Part shown: positions 15,524 to 24,192 of the stretch, piece by piece
Position numbering within the stretch: position 1 is the stretch's first letter
Layout of the letters: each line of letters starts with the position of its first letter
Assembly (NCBI GenBank): GCA_016209225.1
Contig: JACQWO010000073.1
Coordinates: 1-34,276 of the forward strand
Direction of reading: 5' to 3'
Length of the DNA: 34,276 nt
DNA from: Desulfobacterales bacterium
GTDB lineage: Bacteria > Desulfobacterota > UBA8473
Position numbers and translations under genes: made by a program
Notes under the pieces: model-generated
Database searches by the model: none
Told to the model about the DNA's origin: nothing
Seen by the model: only the letters and a program-made list of their open reading frames with translations

Positions 15524-16524
15524 TATTCAGCGGCCTTTTTGAAGATCATTGCAGCTTCGGTGAATATCTTGGCAAAGCCTATTACCTGGCTGACAACGGT
15601 CTTTTCAAACTGCTTGTCTATTACCTTGTCGGTCTCGATCATCTCAGCGCCGGTCTCTTTTACCAGCTCCAGAGCTGCTGATTTATCCACCTGGAATATC
15701 CGATCATCACCGAGGGTTGTCTCGTCCCAGTTGAATTTTTTCATATCGAAACCGAAAGGCGTAGCCAATGCCCCTGTCTTTGCAGTATCAAAAAGCCTCG
15801 TATCCTTAAACTCATCCAGCACCATCGTTTCCTTGAGCATAGCCTTTTTGGCGAACCATACGGTCGGTTCCCACTGATCCATATCCAGCATCCAGCCTAA
15901 AAGGTTAGCATAGCTCAGGGCCAGCTCAGTCTCACTGGCTGGATTACTGTTCCCGTCGCCGTTAACCAGCACATAAACCGCGTATGCCACCATCTTTTTG
16001 GCCAGTCTCTTTCCGATCAACTGCATGTGGATAGACAGAAGAGGCAGCTTCATCCTTCTCAACACCTCATAGGTAGCATCCACCGCAACTCCTATCTTGG
16101 CCAGCTTTATGGACTGCTTGCCTGTGCTCATGGTAACGGTCGGGAAGGGCGCTCCCTCGGCGATCTTCTTGAAGTCGATCTTTTTCGTGTCGAACTCCGC
16201 TTGCACGGTCTCATAAACCCCGCTGTCAATAGGGGTTTCCGTAGCAATCAGGTCATCCAGCACCACGTCTCTTTTTCCCAGTCCCGCAACCCCGATCCGC
16301 ACGTTCCTGTTAATGAATTCAGGGAAGAGCACACTGTCTTCCGATGTCCGGTAAAATTTCTCCACAGCGTCTTTTTTGAGGTTTATATCACGCTCAAAAA
16401 GAGCAAACTCGAAGGCGTCCAGCCCTTCCCTTTCCGAGGGTCTTTCCCTGTCAAGCAGCTCGGAAAAGGTTACCCCTTTCCTTTGAGCCTCCTGGTACAT
16501 TTCCTTTGCTGGTTTAATTGCCAT
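15523..16524 (-). CDS. Major capsid protein
   Basis: 333 residues. Context (decoration protein before, connectors after) and sequence fit an HK97-fold major head protein. There is a helical N-terminal arm, an E-loop region (VYETVQAEFDTKKIDFKKIAEGAPFPTVTM, ~103-132 in outline), the spine-helix segment VDATYEVLRRMKLPLLSIHM, and P-domain text LGWMLDMDQWEPTVWFAKKA. Two ATGs lie side by side; the second (16524) has the better spacing to GGAGG. The IAEGAPFP phrase is typical of such coat proteins. Confidence 0.85.
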   Translation of the reverse strand: MAIKPAKEMYQEAQRKGVTFSELLDRERPSEREGLDAFEFALFERDINLKKDAVEKFYRTSEDSVLFPEFINRNVRIGVAGLGKRDVVLDDLIATETPIDSGVYETVQAEFDTKKIDFKKIAEGAPFPTVTMSTGKQSIKLAKIGVAVDATYEVLRRMKLPLLSIHMQLIGKRLAKKMVAYAVYVLVNGDGNSNPASETELALSYANLLGWMLDMDQWEPTVWFAKKAMLKETMVLDEFKDTRLFDTAKTGALATPFGFDMKKFNWDETTLGDDRIFQVDKSAALELVKETGAEMIETDKVIDKQFEKTVVSQVIGFAKIFTEAAMIFKKAAE

Positions 16525-16588
16525 CATCTCCTCCTTACATTGGTCTTTAAAATTGTTAATCCTGCTTGCGAGTTCACGCAGGCAAGCG

Positions 16589-17296
16589 TTATCCTAAATC
16601 CAGGATTAACGTGCCTGCATTCGAATCCACGCTTACGATCTGGTAATATTTTCCTATTGTTGGATCGACACCTCCTGCCAGAGCGGTTAACGCTTCGGCT
16701 GTAACGATTCCTGTCCCGTTACTTTCACCCGAATCCTCGGCAGTCACCAGACTGGCTGCGGCGCTGGTCGCTATGGCTGCGATGATCTCAGCGGCAGTGG
16801 AAGTAATTGCGCCTGCTACACCCGTGGCCAGATTCACGATGATATCCTTCCCGACCACGTCAATGGACAAAGCCTTATCATTCCCTCCGGGGTCTTTTAG
16901 CTGCACACGGATATCATGGTCGATAACTCCGTATGCCTTTGCTGTCCAAAGCATGGCGTTATTATTCTCTTCAACTCCGGTTATCAGCAGGGCCTGTACA
17001 CCAACGGCCGGCGCCTTGACTCCTCCGTTACCGTTCGCTACCAGCTCTTTCCGTCCGGGCGTGATTGTTCCGGAATAACTCACCTCTTTGAACCCTTTCC
17101 TGGTCAGGGCAACTACCCCTCCGCCCTCATCAAACTTACGGATTACGCCGTAAAAGACGTCCTCGGCATTGCAAAGGTCAACCTTCTTTTCACCGCTGAC
17201 CTTTGCCACCTTGCCCTCATCAGCCACAACCATGCCGCCGGCAGCCAGCATGGTCACGTCCTCAACCCCTATTCCTGTAAAATCTACTTCCCACAT
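16589..17296 (-). CDS. Capsid decoration-like protein
   Basis: 235 residues. The first ~100 (AAGGMVVADEGKVAKVSGEKK ... FYGVIRKFDEGGGVVALTRKG, in outline) resemble the small beta-barrel DUF2190-type capsid proteins placed next to major capsid genes. A second part (~125-215, IRVQLKDPGGNDKALSIDVVGKDIIVNLATGVAGAITSTAAEI in outline) is a repeat-like module also seen in other phage surface proteins. It lies between protease/scaffold and major capsid genes. It probably stabilises or decorates the head. Confidence 0.7.
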   Translation of the reverse strand: MWEVDFTGIGVEDVTMLAAGGMVVADEGKVAKVSGEKKVDLCNAEDVFYGVIRKFDEGGGVVALTRKGFKEVSYSGTITPGRKELVANGNGGVKAPAVGVQALLITGVEENNNAMLWTAKAYGVIDHDIRVQLKDPGGNDKALSIDVVGKDIIVNLATGVAGAITSTAAEIIAAIATSAAASLVTAEDSGESNGTGIVTAEALTALAGGVDPTIGKYYQIVSVDSNAGTLILDLG

Positions 17297-17351
17297 AATT
17301 TCCTCCTTTTGATTTTAAATGTTTTTAGGATTACAAAATCATTTCAAGGTT

Positions 17352-17774
17352 CTATAGTTTGTAATCCTCTACTCTCTTATCCCCCTTGTCCTCGCTCTTT
17401 CCTGTTGATGCGGAAGATTGCCTGCTCAGTTTTTCCCCGCATTTAGGGCATGTCAGTGGGATTGCTTTTTCAACCCCTTCCTGGTACTCATCCACCAAAG
17501 CCTGGGCCGTTTCAAGGTCCGCCTTCTTTATCACGTTCTCAATGTAATTTTCTTTAGCAGCGTCACCTTTGAGCGCCTTGTAGAGAGTAGATGCCTTATC
17601 CCTTATTTCTTCCAGGTGTTTCTTTCCAATTTCCGCATCCAGCTTTAAGCTCTCGATTTGGGTGTTAAGCTTGCCTATTTCCTCTCTCACCCTGGCTTCC
17701 ATCACTTGGACTTCCACCTCACGATTAGCATCTGAAATGCCCAGTACATTTAAAAACTCCTTGCTAAACTTCAT
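17352..17774 (-). CDS. Nested scaffold protein (internal start in the protease gene)
   Basis: An ATG at 17774 inside the protease frame is preceded by a full AAGGAGGT (17788-17781) with a six-base spacer, a better ribosome binding site than that of the protease itself. Translation gives 140 residues, MKFSKEFLNVLGISDANREV and onward, mainly helical. In Mu, gpZ scaffold is made from an internal start within gene I; lambda Nu3 in gene C is another case. The scaffold would fill the prohead and be cut by the protease. Confidence 0.78.
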   Translation of the reverse strand: MKFSKEFLNVLGISDANREVEVQVMEARVREEIGKLNTQIESLKLDAEIGKKHLEEIRDKASTLYKALKGDAAKENYIENVIKKADLETAQALVDEYQEGVEKAIPLTCPKCGEKLSRQSSASTGKSEDKGDKRVEDYKL

Positions 17775-18449
17775 GTCTTTACCTCCTTGTTGGTCTATAA
17801 TATCTTCAAGGTTTTCAAAGTCTTTGCCCGACTTCCCCATCACTAATGCCTTCGCATACGGGTCTTCCCCTTCCCACACCACTGAAACCTCACCTGCCCT
17901 GATAAGCCTTGTTACGATAAACCTTACGATCTCTCCATCCACCTCTTCGCCCAGGTAATCGGAAAATCCTCTGAGTTCAGGGTGGCTCCTTTTATACTCG
18001 AACCATATAGTCACTGACGCGCTCCGGAGCGCCCCTATCTCTACGCCTCTTGCTAAATTGGCATCTACCGTTCTGTCAAGCACCATAAGGCCGTTTATGC
18101 CATTGGGCTCGTTCTCCTCATCCCATACAGGCTTTTGTGTATATCCTTTCCACTGGTTAACGTCCGCGTTGTGGTTGGCATAAACTGTCAGGCCATCAAA
18201 AAGCGACACGCCGGTCTTGAGAACCCCTTCTTCTCTAAAGTCAATATAGCGATAGGGAGTGAGGGCAGCGGAAAGAAACCGGAAGGGTTTTACCAGAAAC
18301 TCCTCTCCTTCCAGGGTTTTCTCCTCTTCATCCACCTTAAAACGAATCGGTTTATCGCCCGGCGATACAACCTCATGCCCCATTACGCACCCGAATCTCG
18401 CAACCGCCAGCCCTTCCCTGATTATTTTGTATTTTTCTTTCATGGACAT
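17352..18449 (-). CDS. Prohead protease with C-terminal scaffold
   Basis: About 365 residues from the ATG at 18449, behind GGGGG. The N-terminal ~200 residues are protease-like. H93 in TVYANHN and the serines at 143/145 in GALRSASVTIWFEY match the His and Ser regions of HK97-type prohead proteases, though I cannot fix the exact pair. From ~226 a long helical part with coiled-coil character follows, ending in a lone CPKCGEKL. This is the Mu gpI/gpZ layout, in which the same frame makes the scaffold alone. An in-frame open stretch upstream to 18524 overlaps the portal gene and is probably not used. Confidence 0.82.
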   Translation of the reverse strand: MSMKEKYKIIREGLAVARFGCVMGHEVVSPGDKPIRFKVDEEEKTLEGEEFLVKPFRFLSAALTPYRYIDFREEGVLKTGVSLFDGLTVYANHNADVNQWKGYTQKPVWDEENEPNGINGLMVLDRTVDANLARGVEIGALRSASVTIWFEYKRSHPELRGFSDYLGEEVDGEIVRFIVTRLIRAGEVSVVWEGEDPYAKALVMGKSGKDFENLEDIIDQQGGKDMKFSKEFLNVLGISDANREVEVQVMEARVREEIGKLNTQIESLKLDAEIGKKHLEEIRDKASTLYKALKGDAAKENYIENVIKKADLETAQALVDEYQEGVEKAIPLTCPKCGEKLSRQSSASTGKSEDKGDKRVEDYKL

Positions 18450-18468
18450 GATCCCCCTTTTTAAATAA

Positions 18469-20742
18469 TTAATCCTCAGCCGCCTTGCGGTGCCTGCACT
18501 CAGGATGATACGGCGGACTCTCAAAACCCGCGTCCTGGAGCTGCTCGTCCGTCATCTTTCCGACCTCATCAACTGTGTAAGCGTTGGGCAAAAAAGGAGG
18601 TAGATCATCGACATCCTCAAAACCCTTACTTACGACCTTTGAGAGTCTCGTAGCCGCTTTTTCTACATCAAATACTCTTCCAACCATGCTTGCGCAATAA
18701 CCGCAAATATGTCCGCTCGTTGGGCCTACAATACGAAACCGTTTATAGCCTGTCTCATACAGCTTAAGCGTTTGTCCAAAGTTCTGAATCCTTCCCATTG
18801 ACGTATCAACAAGCTGGTTGATCTTCTGCCGGGAGGTCTCTTTTACCAATCCTGAAAAATTCCGCTCAAACTCCTTGATGGTCTCTTGATCCTTTATGTT
18901 CAGACCTTTATCGACATATTCTCCCTCGAGCCATTTAATGAATTTTTGGCTCACGGTTTTATGGTTCGCCAGATAATTCCCTGATCCAAAATAGTGCCTA
19001 TCAATGGCCCGCAAATACCTGAGAGCGTTCTCATCCACAATTCCCAGCCTAGCCCTTTGAGCCTTGAGCCTTGAGCTTTGAGCTTGAAGGAAGCTGTTAT
19101 CCTCATACCGGTACCGCTGCCACGCCTTCTCCACATATTTATCCGTGAGATTATCAATTGCAGGGTAGGGGATCTCATTCACCAGACTTTCTGAAAAAGC
19201 CTGATATACAGCATTTGCAAAAGCAGTCTCATCTCTGTAGTCCTTTTGAGCGGCCTTAACAGCCGCCACTATAGCCACATCCTCCGCACCTTCCAGAACA
19301 CTCGTCAACGCCTCAACACAATTCTGAACCCTCTTCTCCTTCTCGCTATGCGCCATGCGCTCTGTACTCTGCGACAGGTATAATCTGTCCGGCCGGTGCC
19401 TGTATTTTCCCGACTCCCTGTCAAACTTAAATCTGGTTTTACTGCCTTTTCCCCCCTGATCTTGCAACATCCAGTCCGGTACATTACCGGGCTTATCGCC
19501 GGTTGCCTCGTCATATCCGAGTTCTCTGGCTGCCTGATCATCGTCGATGAACCCCGCATCTCGCTTTTTAATCACATTGTCTATTACCTCTCCGTCTGCC
19601 TGGGCTCTTTCCAGTTCCTTGAATCCAGTCCCCTCGTTGAAATGGACTGTGACATCTGCTTCCATGCCCCTTAAAAGCAGGTCAAGCTCATATCCCTTTT
19701 CAATGAATCGCTTTGTGATTCGTCTTATATTCGTGATCCGTGTCATAAGCTTCTTAAAATCTACTTCAGCGTATGTCTCTGTTGTTGAGTAGCTTCTGCC
19801 CATCATGCTTGGCGGAATATCCAGGGCGCTGCATATTTGCTCTTCATTCAGGTTAAAAATGCTCTTTGCCCCGGCTGATGCTGTTGCTCCTACACTGTTA
19901 TGTTTGATCTCCTGGTCTTTGTAATGCACTGCTACTCCCTTGGAAAAATTAGACGCATAGGCTGCAGCGTAATCCTTAAGTCTCTTCTGGAGCCGCTGTT
20001 TGAATGATTCGTCACTCTCCCCGGCTTTTTGTTGAGGTATCTCCATATTCACGTCCAGAAAGCCGAGCAGTCCCGTCTTTTTAATGATATAGCCGATGTT
20101 GCTTACAGCATCCAATTGAACCTCAATGTTTTTAAGCGCCGCATAAAAGGGCGGGATTGCGTAAGGACTTCCATCCATCGTCATAATTGGGCTGTAAGAA
20201 AACGTAAGGGGATTCAATTCAACAAATGTGTTATCAATCCCCCTGCCTGTGTATTGATAGGGTCTGTATTCCCCGTTTCCGTATTTAAATCGTATGGTTC
20301 GCACCGGAGGAATCACCACATCCCTTACCCCTTCTTCGATCCTGTCGGCAATTACCCACTCGCCTGATAAGGCTCCCATTAGCGGTATCTGGCGGAAAAA
20401 ATGGTTGATCAGCCCATCCATACCCCCGCCTGTTTTGTAAACGTTGCCCGCAAGCCAGTTGAGCCGGTCAAGTGCAGCATCCGGGTTTTTTGCCTGAATC
20501 TCCACTTCATGTCCCGCATTTCCCATGTTCACCAGGATCGATAACGCCTGAGAAACATCAGGGTTCCATATAGCCAGTACCTCCAGCACCTGGAGGTACT
20601 CAAGAGGGAAGCCAGGTGTAGTAATGTCGTAAAACATTGAAAGTCTGCCAATGCTTCCCCTCAGCCCATCATCTTCAGGGATCGATCTTCGCCCGGGATC
20701 AATATCCGCAACCCTCACTCTTTTAAGTCTCTGCCATATCAT
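18469..20742 (-). CDS. Portal protein fused to a MuF-type minor head domain
   Basis: 757 residues. Residues ~30-440 are portal-like: ALSILVNMGNAGHEVEIQAK, PYAIPPFYAALKNIEVQLDA, then LDIPPSMMGRSYSTTETYAE near the portal crown. The C-terminal ~300 residues are MuF-like, with the helical LVDTSMGRIQNFGQTLKLYE, the HICGYCASMVGRVFDV motif and PPYHPECRHRKAA at the end; these Cys/His residues typify MuF. In Mu the two are separate (gp29 and gp30). Linker DNA at 19053-19087 holds a 7-bp tandem repeat. The start forms an ATGA overlap with the terminase gene. Confidence 0.88.
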   Translation of the reverse strand: MIWQRLKRVRVADIDPGRRSIPEDDGLRGSIGRLSMFYDITTPGFPLEYLQVLEVLAIWNPDVSQALSILVNMGNAGHEVEIQAKNPDAALDRLNWLAGNVYKTGGGMDGLINHFFRQIPLMGALSGEWVIADRIEEGVRDVVIPPVRTIRFKYGNGEYRPYQYTGRGIDNTFVELNPLTFSYSPIMTMDGSPYAIPPFYAALKNIEVQLDAVSNIGYIIKKTGLLGFLDVNMEIPQQKAGESDESFKQRLQKRLKDYAAAYASNFSKGVAVHYKDQEIKHNSVGATASAGAKSIFNLNEEQICSALDIPPSMMGRSYSTTETYAEVDFKKLMTRITNIRRITKRFIEKGYELDLLLRGMEADVTVHFNEGTGFKELERAQADGEVIDNVIKKRDAGFIDDDQAARELGYDEATGDKPGNVPDWMLQDQGGKGSKTRFKFDRESGKYRHRPDRLYLSQSTERMAHSEKEKRVQNCVEALTSVLEGAEDVAIVAAVKAAQKDYRDETAFANAVYQAFSESLVNEIPYPAIDNLTDKYVEKAWQRYRYEDNSFLQAQSSRLKAQRARLGIVDENALRYLRAIDRHYFGSGNYLANHKTVSQKFIKWLEGEYVDKGLNIKDQETIKEFERNFSGLVKETSRQKINQLVDTSMGRIQNFGQTLKLYETGYKRFRIVGPTSGHICGYCASMVGRVFDVEKAATRLSKVVSKGFEDVDDLPPFLPNAYTVDEVGKMTDEQLQDAGFESPPYHPECRHRKAAED
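19053..19087. repeat. 7-bp tandem repeat within the portal-MuF gene
   Basis: GCCTTGA (19061-19067), GCCTTGA (19068-19074), GCTTTGA (19075-19081) and GCTTGA (19082-19087) stand in tandem, preceded by a looser copy at 19053-19060. Translated on the minus strand they give QAQSSRLKAQRARL within a helical linker. Such TTGAGCC arrays are a common intergenic repeat type, here tolerated in frame. Confidence 0.8.
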
Positions 20743-22259
20743 GCAACTGCCTCCGCGAATTCAGGCATGGTATCGGTAACAATTGCTCCGCCCCAATCGG
20801 CATGAACGGCATACCAGGCCATTGCTCCAGCCACTCCCTCATCGCCGTGGCGTTTTTTATTATCCTTCCCTTTAGTCCTCACGTCCGGTAGTTTGGCGAT
20901 ACCGCGAATAACCTTGAACGCCCGATGATCTTCGATGACGTCGGCATCTTTTGCCATGAGAACAGTTTTGTCCTCAAACGCAGATCTATATTGATACATG
21001 TTCTCCCGATACCATTGTTCCGTCAGCATGACCTGGGCAATTCGGGAAGGGCCGTAACGCTGCATCGCACGTTCCGCCAGATACTGACCATTACCGCGTG
21101 CATCGAGTGCTCCGTACCGGAAACGGGGAAGGCGATCACAGATATAGTAGAAAATCTGCTCTTGCTGCTGAAACGGGATGTTCCTCAGCTCCAGATGGAA
21201 TATTGCCTTCCAGTTGGCGTTCTGCTGTTCAATCAATGGAATAAATACTGACAGATCTCCGGTCCTTCCGAAGTCCTCTCCAACTACTGTATTCCTTTCT
21301 TGATCGACAACCACCAGTAATGATTTTAGAACTTCCTCACACCAATCCTTGACCTCGGCATATCGGATATGATCGGGCAACTCGGCAAACGATGCGGGCT
21401 GTTCATAACGGATAACCGGAATATCATCAGACAAACAGGTTTCAATTAGTGCACGTGTTAAAAATGTTCCTGTCCCCTGGCTCGGCACACAGAAAAGCTC
21501 TTCATCGGCATCGTCTCGGTAAGAATCAATGATCTCCTGACGCCACGCAATTTCGCCTGCCGGTGTCCATTCCCTTTTTAATACCTCACAAATACGTTTA
21601 TAAAGACCGTCCTCTAATGCATCATCTAAATCAACCCGATGGAGGCTATAGGGGGTTTTCTTCGACCGTATATCCTGTATGATGGAATTGAATTCATTGG
21701 TATCCCCGAAATGTGTACTGATGACCCGTATCTGACCGCCCCACATAAGCAACGCCATCCCAGCCTTAAACAGTCCGGCAAGATCATCATGGAACGCCGC
21801 CTCATCAATTACCAGACGGCCCTGCTTACCACGCAGGTTTGTCGGCCTGCTAGAGAGCGCCGTTATCCGCCAGCCTGATTCGAGGGTGATCTTATACGCT
21901 AATATCTTCTTTTCTTGGACGACTCCGCCAACTTCTTCTTTGTCAATCTCCTCGTATTCTTCCATTTCTGAAGCTGCCAAGTTATACGCTCTGGCCCAGT
22001 TTGCGCAGTCGTTGATAAACTCCAGTGCCATGTCCTTTGTGTACCCGATATACCATACGTCCCGTTTCTCGCCGCTACCCTTCTCGGATGCGTAAAGGGT
22101 ATCATCCGCCGCCTCGGCCCACGAAATACCGACACGGCGGGATTTTTCGATGACCTTTACCGGAGACGGATCGGCAATCCAACGGATCTGATACGGCAAC
22201 AATACGCCCGTGGCAAAACGCGCCTGGTCAAAATCATTCTGTGGATTCACTTCTGTCAT
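20739..22259 (-). CDS. Terminase large subunit (Mu gp28-like)
   Basis: 506 residues with both enzyme halves. The ATPase has a Walker A-like KSRRVGIS (39-46), Walker B RLVIDEA (148-154) with the catalytic acid pair at 152-153, and a coupling motif near RVISTH (178-183). The nuclease has acidic residues D329 in GEDFGRTGD, D386 in ALDARGNG and HGDEGVAGAMAW near the C-terminus. It packages DNA into the prohead and cuts it at headful length. ATGA overlaps join it to the small subunit and portal genes. Length is usual. Confidence 0.93.
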   Translation of the reverse strand: MTEVNPQNDFDQARFATGVLLPYQIRWIADPSPVKVIEKSRRVGISWAEAADDTLYASEKGSGEKRDVWYIGYTKDMALEFINDCANWARAYNLAASEMEEYEEIDKEEVGGVVQEKKILAYKITLESGWRITALSSRPTNLRGKQGRLVIDEAAFHDDLAGLFKAGMALLMWGGQIRVISTHFGDTNEFNSIIQDIRSKKTPYSLHRVDLDDALEDGLYKRICEVLKREWTPAGEIAWRQEIIDSYRDDADEELFCVPSQGTGTFLTRALIETCLSDDIPVIRYEQPASFAELPDHIRYAEVKDWCEEVLKSLLVVVDQERNTVVGEDFGRTGDLSVFIPLIEQQNANWKAIFHLELRNIPFQQQEQIFYYICDRLPRFRYGALDARGNGQYLAERAMQRYGPSRIAQVMLTEQWYRENMYQYRSAFEDKTVLMAKDADVIEDHRAFKVIRGIAKLPDVRTKGKDNKKRHGDEGVAGAMAWYAVHADWGGAIVTDTMPEFAEAVA

Positions 22260-22786
22260 ACAATCCCCAATATTTTCTTCCGGATCATCTCGGCTTTTTC
22301 TTCCGAGAGACCATCTTTTTTGACCGATTTTACAATGTCATCCGCGGTGGCCTCTGCTTTCTTCTGAAAGTCCGCCTTGAGTCTCTCTCTTGTTACTGTA
22401 GATGATTGCAGCTTTGCAAAATCAGAGATTATCCTCGGTGTTTTGCTTATGTCTATTCCCTCGTCAAGCAGCAGTTCCATGAGGGTTGCCGCCATCTTCT
22501 TGGCAACTGCCTCTTCCAGCACCATTCCATCGCCGCCTGCCTCGGAGACTAATATCTTGCTCTTATCCTCAATGATCAGTAGCTTTCGGTACTCATTCAG
22601 GAACTCTTTGCCATATCTCCCGATGCTGGAGCGTGATATATCGTGCCCCTGTCCCTTCAGATAATCCGAGATATCCTCGTATGTCTCACCTTCGATGAGT
22701 AGTCGATTGACCTCCCTGCGTATCTCCGGGGGCAGCTCATCCTCGACTTTGCTGTGCCGTCTTACCTTGGTGTGCGGGCCACCCAT
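22256..22786 (-). CDS. Terminase small subunit (Mu gp27-like, DUF3486)
   Basis: 176 residues. The start KVRRHSKVEDELPPEIRREV and the helix-turn-helix region (VNRLLIEGETYEDISDYLKGQGHDISRSSIGRYGKEF, about 32-68, in outline) are typical of DUF3486, the DNA-recognition subunit of Mu-type terminases. The ATG at 22786 overlaps the upstream stop as TGATG and is preferred over the GTG one codon before. It feeds into the large subunit gene by ATGA. Confidence 0.88.
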   Translation of the reverse strand: MGGPHTKVRRHSKVEDELPPEIRREVNRLLIEGETYEDISDYLKGQGHDISRSSIGRYGKEFLNEYRKLLIIEDKSKILVSEAGGDGMVLEEAVAKKMAATLMELLLDEGIDISKTPRIISDFAKLQSSTVTRERLKADFQKKAEATADDIVKSVKKDGLSEEKAEMIRKKILGIV

Positions 22787-23034
22787 CACTCCAGCTCCTT
22801 TTCGACCTGTGCGATCTTATCGCAAACATCCATGTATTCACGGCGGAGATCCCGCGCTTCTATAGACAGATCAGCAACCACCTCCATGTCAATTTCGGAG
22901 ATTGGGGACAATGATGCACGTGCAAGCAGGTTTTTAATAGAATCGATTTTTCCGCCGGCTTTAACGGCAAGCTCCCTCTTCTTTTGTTTCAAAGCCAGAT
23001 GCTCTTGTTTCAATATCTGTCTTTCCGTGTTCAT
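22786..23034 (-). CDS. Small coiled-coil protein (Mu gp26-like position)
   Basis: 82 residues, charged and helical throughout, with a heptad-like N-terminus (LKQEHLALKQKKRELAVKAG) and C-terminus (LRREYMDVCDKIAQVEKELE). Mu has a similar small gene just before its terminase pair. Starts in an ATGA overlap and ends in a TGATG overlap. Function not known. Confidence 0.7.
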   Translation of the reverse strand: MNTERQILKQEHLALKQKKRELAVKAGGKIDSIKNLLARASLSPISEIDMEVVADLSIEARDLRREYMDVCDKIAQVEKELE

Positions 23035-23369
23035 CCCTGCACTCCTTCCGCCTGTTTTTTCAGCCTGATCATCGGACAGAACTGGTTAGTGTTAATAGAG
23101 TCGACCATCGTTTGCATGGCCTGTGTATTCATCATAACGATTTCTTTAAATCCCTCAGCCAATTCCTGGTCCTTCTCAACGAGCTTCACGTTTTCGTTAT
23201 ACATATTAATTGCAGCCTCTAGCCTCTTGCCCTGCTGAAAAAAGAGTATCGATGCAAATATCCACGGACCGATGAACAGTACGAAAATAATAGTTATCAA
23301 CGGCAACGTACCTATTTTAGCAACCAGGCTGAGGATTGCTGTTAAAAGCGCAATGTGAGACGCATCCAT
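23031..23369 (-). CDS. Membrane protein, holin- or spanin-like position
   Basis: 112 residues. Residues ~5-45 are strongly hydrophobic (IALLTAILSLVAKIGTLPLI then TIIFVLFIGPWIFASILFF), enough for two short spans. The rest is a charged helical domain with coiled-coil features. In many Mu-like prophages a membrane protein of this type follows the endolysin cluster (DUF2730-like or Mu gp25). It could take part in lysis, but no specific holin family is recognised. The gene starts directly after the DUF1353 gene stop. Confidence 0.65.
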   Translation of the reverse strand: MDASHIALLTAILSLVAKIGTLPLITIIFVLFIGPWIFASILFFQQGKRLEAAINMYNENVKLVEKDQELAEGFKEIVMMNTQAMQTMVDSINTNQFCPMIRLKKQAEGVQG

Positions 23370-23753
23370 TTATGTTCTCACTTTCTTTTTGTGATATGAG
23401 AAATACCCACCTAACACAACACCCCAAAACATCGGATACCTGATCAATATCGCCTTCTTTCTCGCATTCGCTGCTTCTAAAAATACTCTGTTGGCCACAG
23501 AGAATGAAACTACCGGCGTTGAATCTATTCGGTATAAATAATCATGCAATACCGCCTCTCTATGTACCCGTCCCCCCCAAAACCAGTATGCAATCGGAAC
23601 ACGAGGAACGCTTGCGAGATCCGTTTCAAAGCCTGCTGGAACCTCCACTATTTTATTCAGGAGGGCGCTTCTATATCGCAGTGGAGATATAAGTTTCCAT
23701 AGATTGTCATCAATGTTCTCGAGGTTGAGCTGTGTTAAAAACCTGGCTTTCAT
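23370..23753 (-). CDS. DUF1353 family protein
   Basis: 127 residues. VPAGFETDLASVPRV (38-52) and HREAVLHDYLYRI (about 64-76) are the hallmarks of DUF1353, a family common beside lysis genes of phages. The HDYLY and D-ASVP motifs are conserved across the family and may mark an active site; the reaction is unknown. A hydrophobic stretch near the C-terminus (YPMFWGVVLGGYFSY) may associate with membrane. ATGA coupling links it to the lipoprotein gene. Confidence 0.82.
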   Translation of the reverse strand: MKARFLTQLNLENIDDNLWKLISPLRYRSALLNKIVEVPAGFETDLASVPRVPIAYWFWGGRVHREAVLHDYLYRIDSTPVVSFSVANRVFLEAANARKKAILIRYPMFWGVVLGGYFSYHKKKVRT

Positions 23754-24142
23754 TTTGTGCCTGCCTTAATACCGCTAATAAAGGACTGGAGTAGGGTCAC
23801 GGCATCTTTATTGGTCTCACTAGCCTTAAGCTTGCCGGACATTTCTGTCGTTATGTCTGTAATCAACATCGGCAAAACAGGGTCGTCATCGCCGATATAA
23901 TTTGCCAGCAGGGTAACAGCCTCGTCTATCTGCCCCTGGGCTAAACTGCCTTCGGTTGCCATAGTTAGCAGTCCCTGAGCATAGGGCAACGCCTGTTTTG
24001 CCAGGGTAGGGTTGTTTTTCGATATTCTGTAACCCAGCTCAATAGCTGCCATTTTCCGGGCTGTCTTATTTGTAGAAAAATCCAACGTGGCACACCCCAT
24101 GAAAACAAGCAGCACAGGTATTAAATATAAAAGTCTTTTCAT
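23750..24142 (-). CDS. Phage lipoprotein
   Basis: 130 residues from the ATG at 24142 (GGAGGG six bases upstream). MKRLLYLIPVLLVFMGCATL is a clear lipoprotein signal peptide with lipobox VFMGC and lipidated Cys at 17. The mature part is helical and polar. It stands between endolysin and DUF1353 genes, so a role in the envelope step of lysis (spanin-like) or in exclusion of other phages is possible. No family is recognised. An upstream in-frame ATG (24184) would hide the signal peptide and is rejected. Confidence 0.82.
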   Translation of the reverse strand: MKRLLYLIPVLLVFMGCATLDFSTNKTARKMAAIELGYRISKNNPTLAKQALPYAQGLLTMATEGSLAQGQIDEAVTLLANYIGDDDPVLPMLITDITTEMSGKLKASETNKDAVTLLQSFISGIKAGTK

Positions 24143-24192
24143 TTCATTCCCTCCGTAGCACTGTAAATTTTTACAGCACATCATCCTAATTC

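Noticed and set aside
17352-18524. Protease start at the upstream ATG (18524)
   Set aside because: It would overlap the portal-MuF gene by 56 bases, with an arginine-rich extension not seen in the family and no ribosome binding site; 18449 has one.
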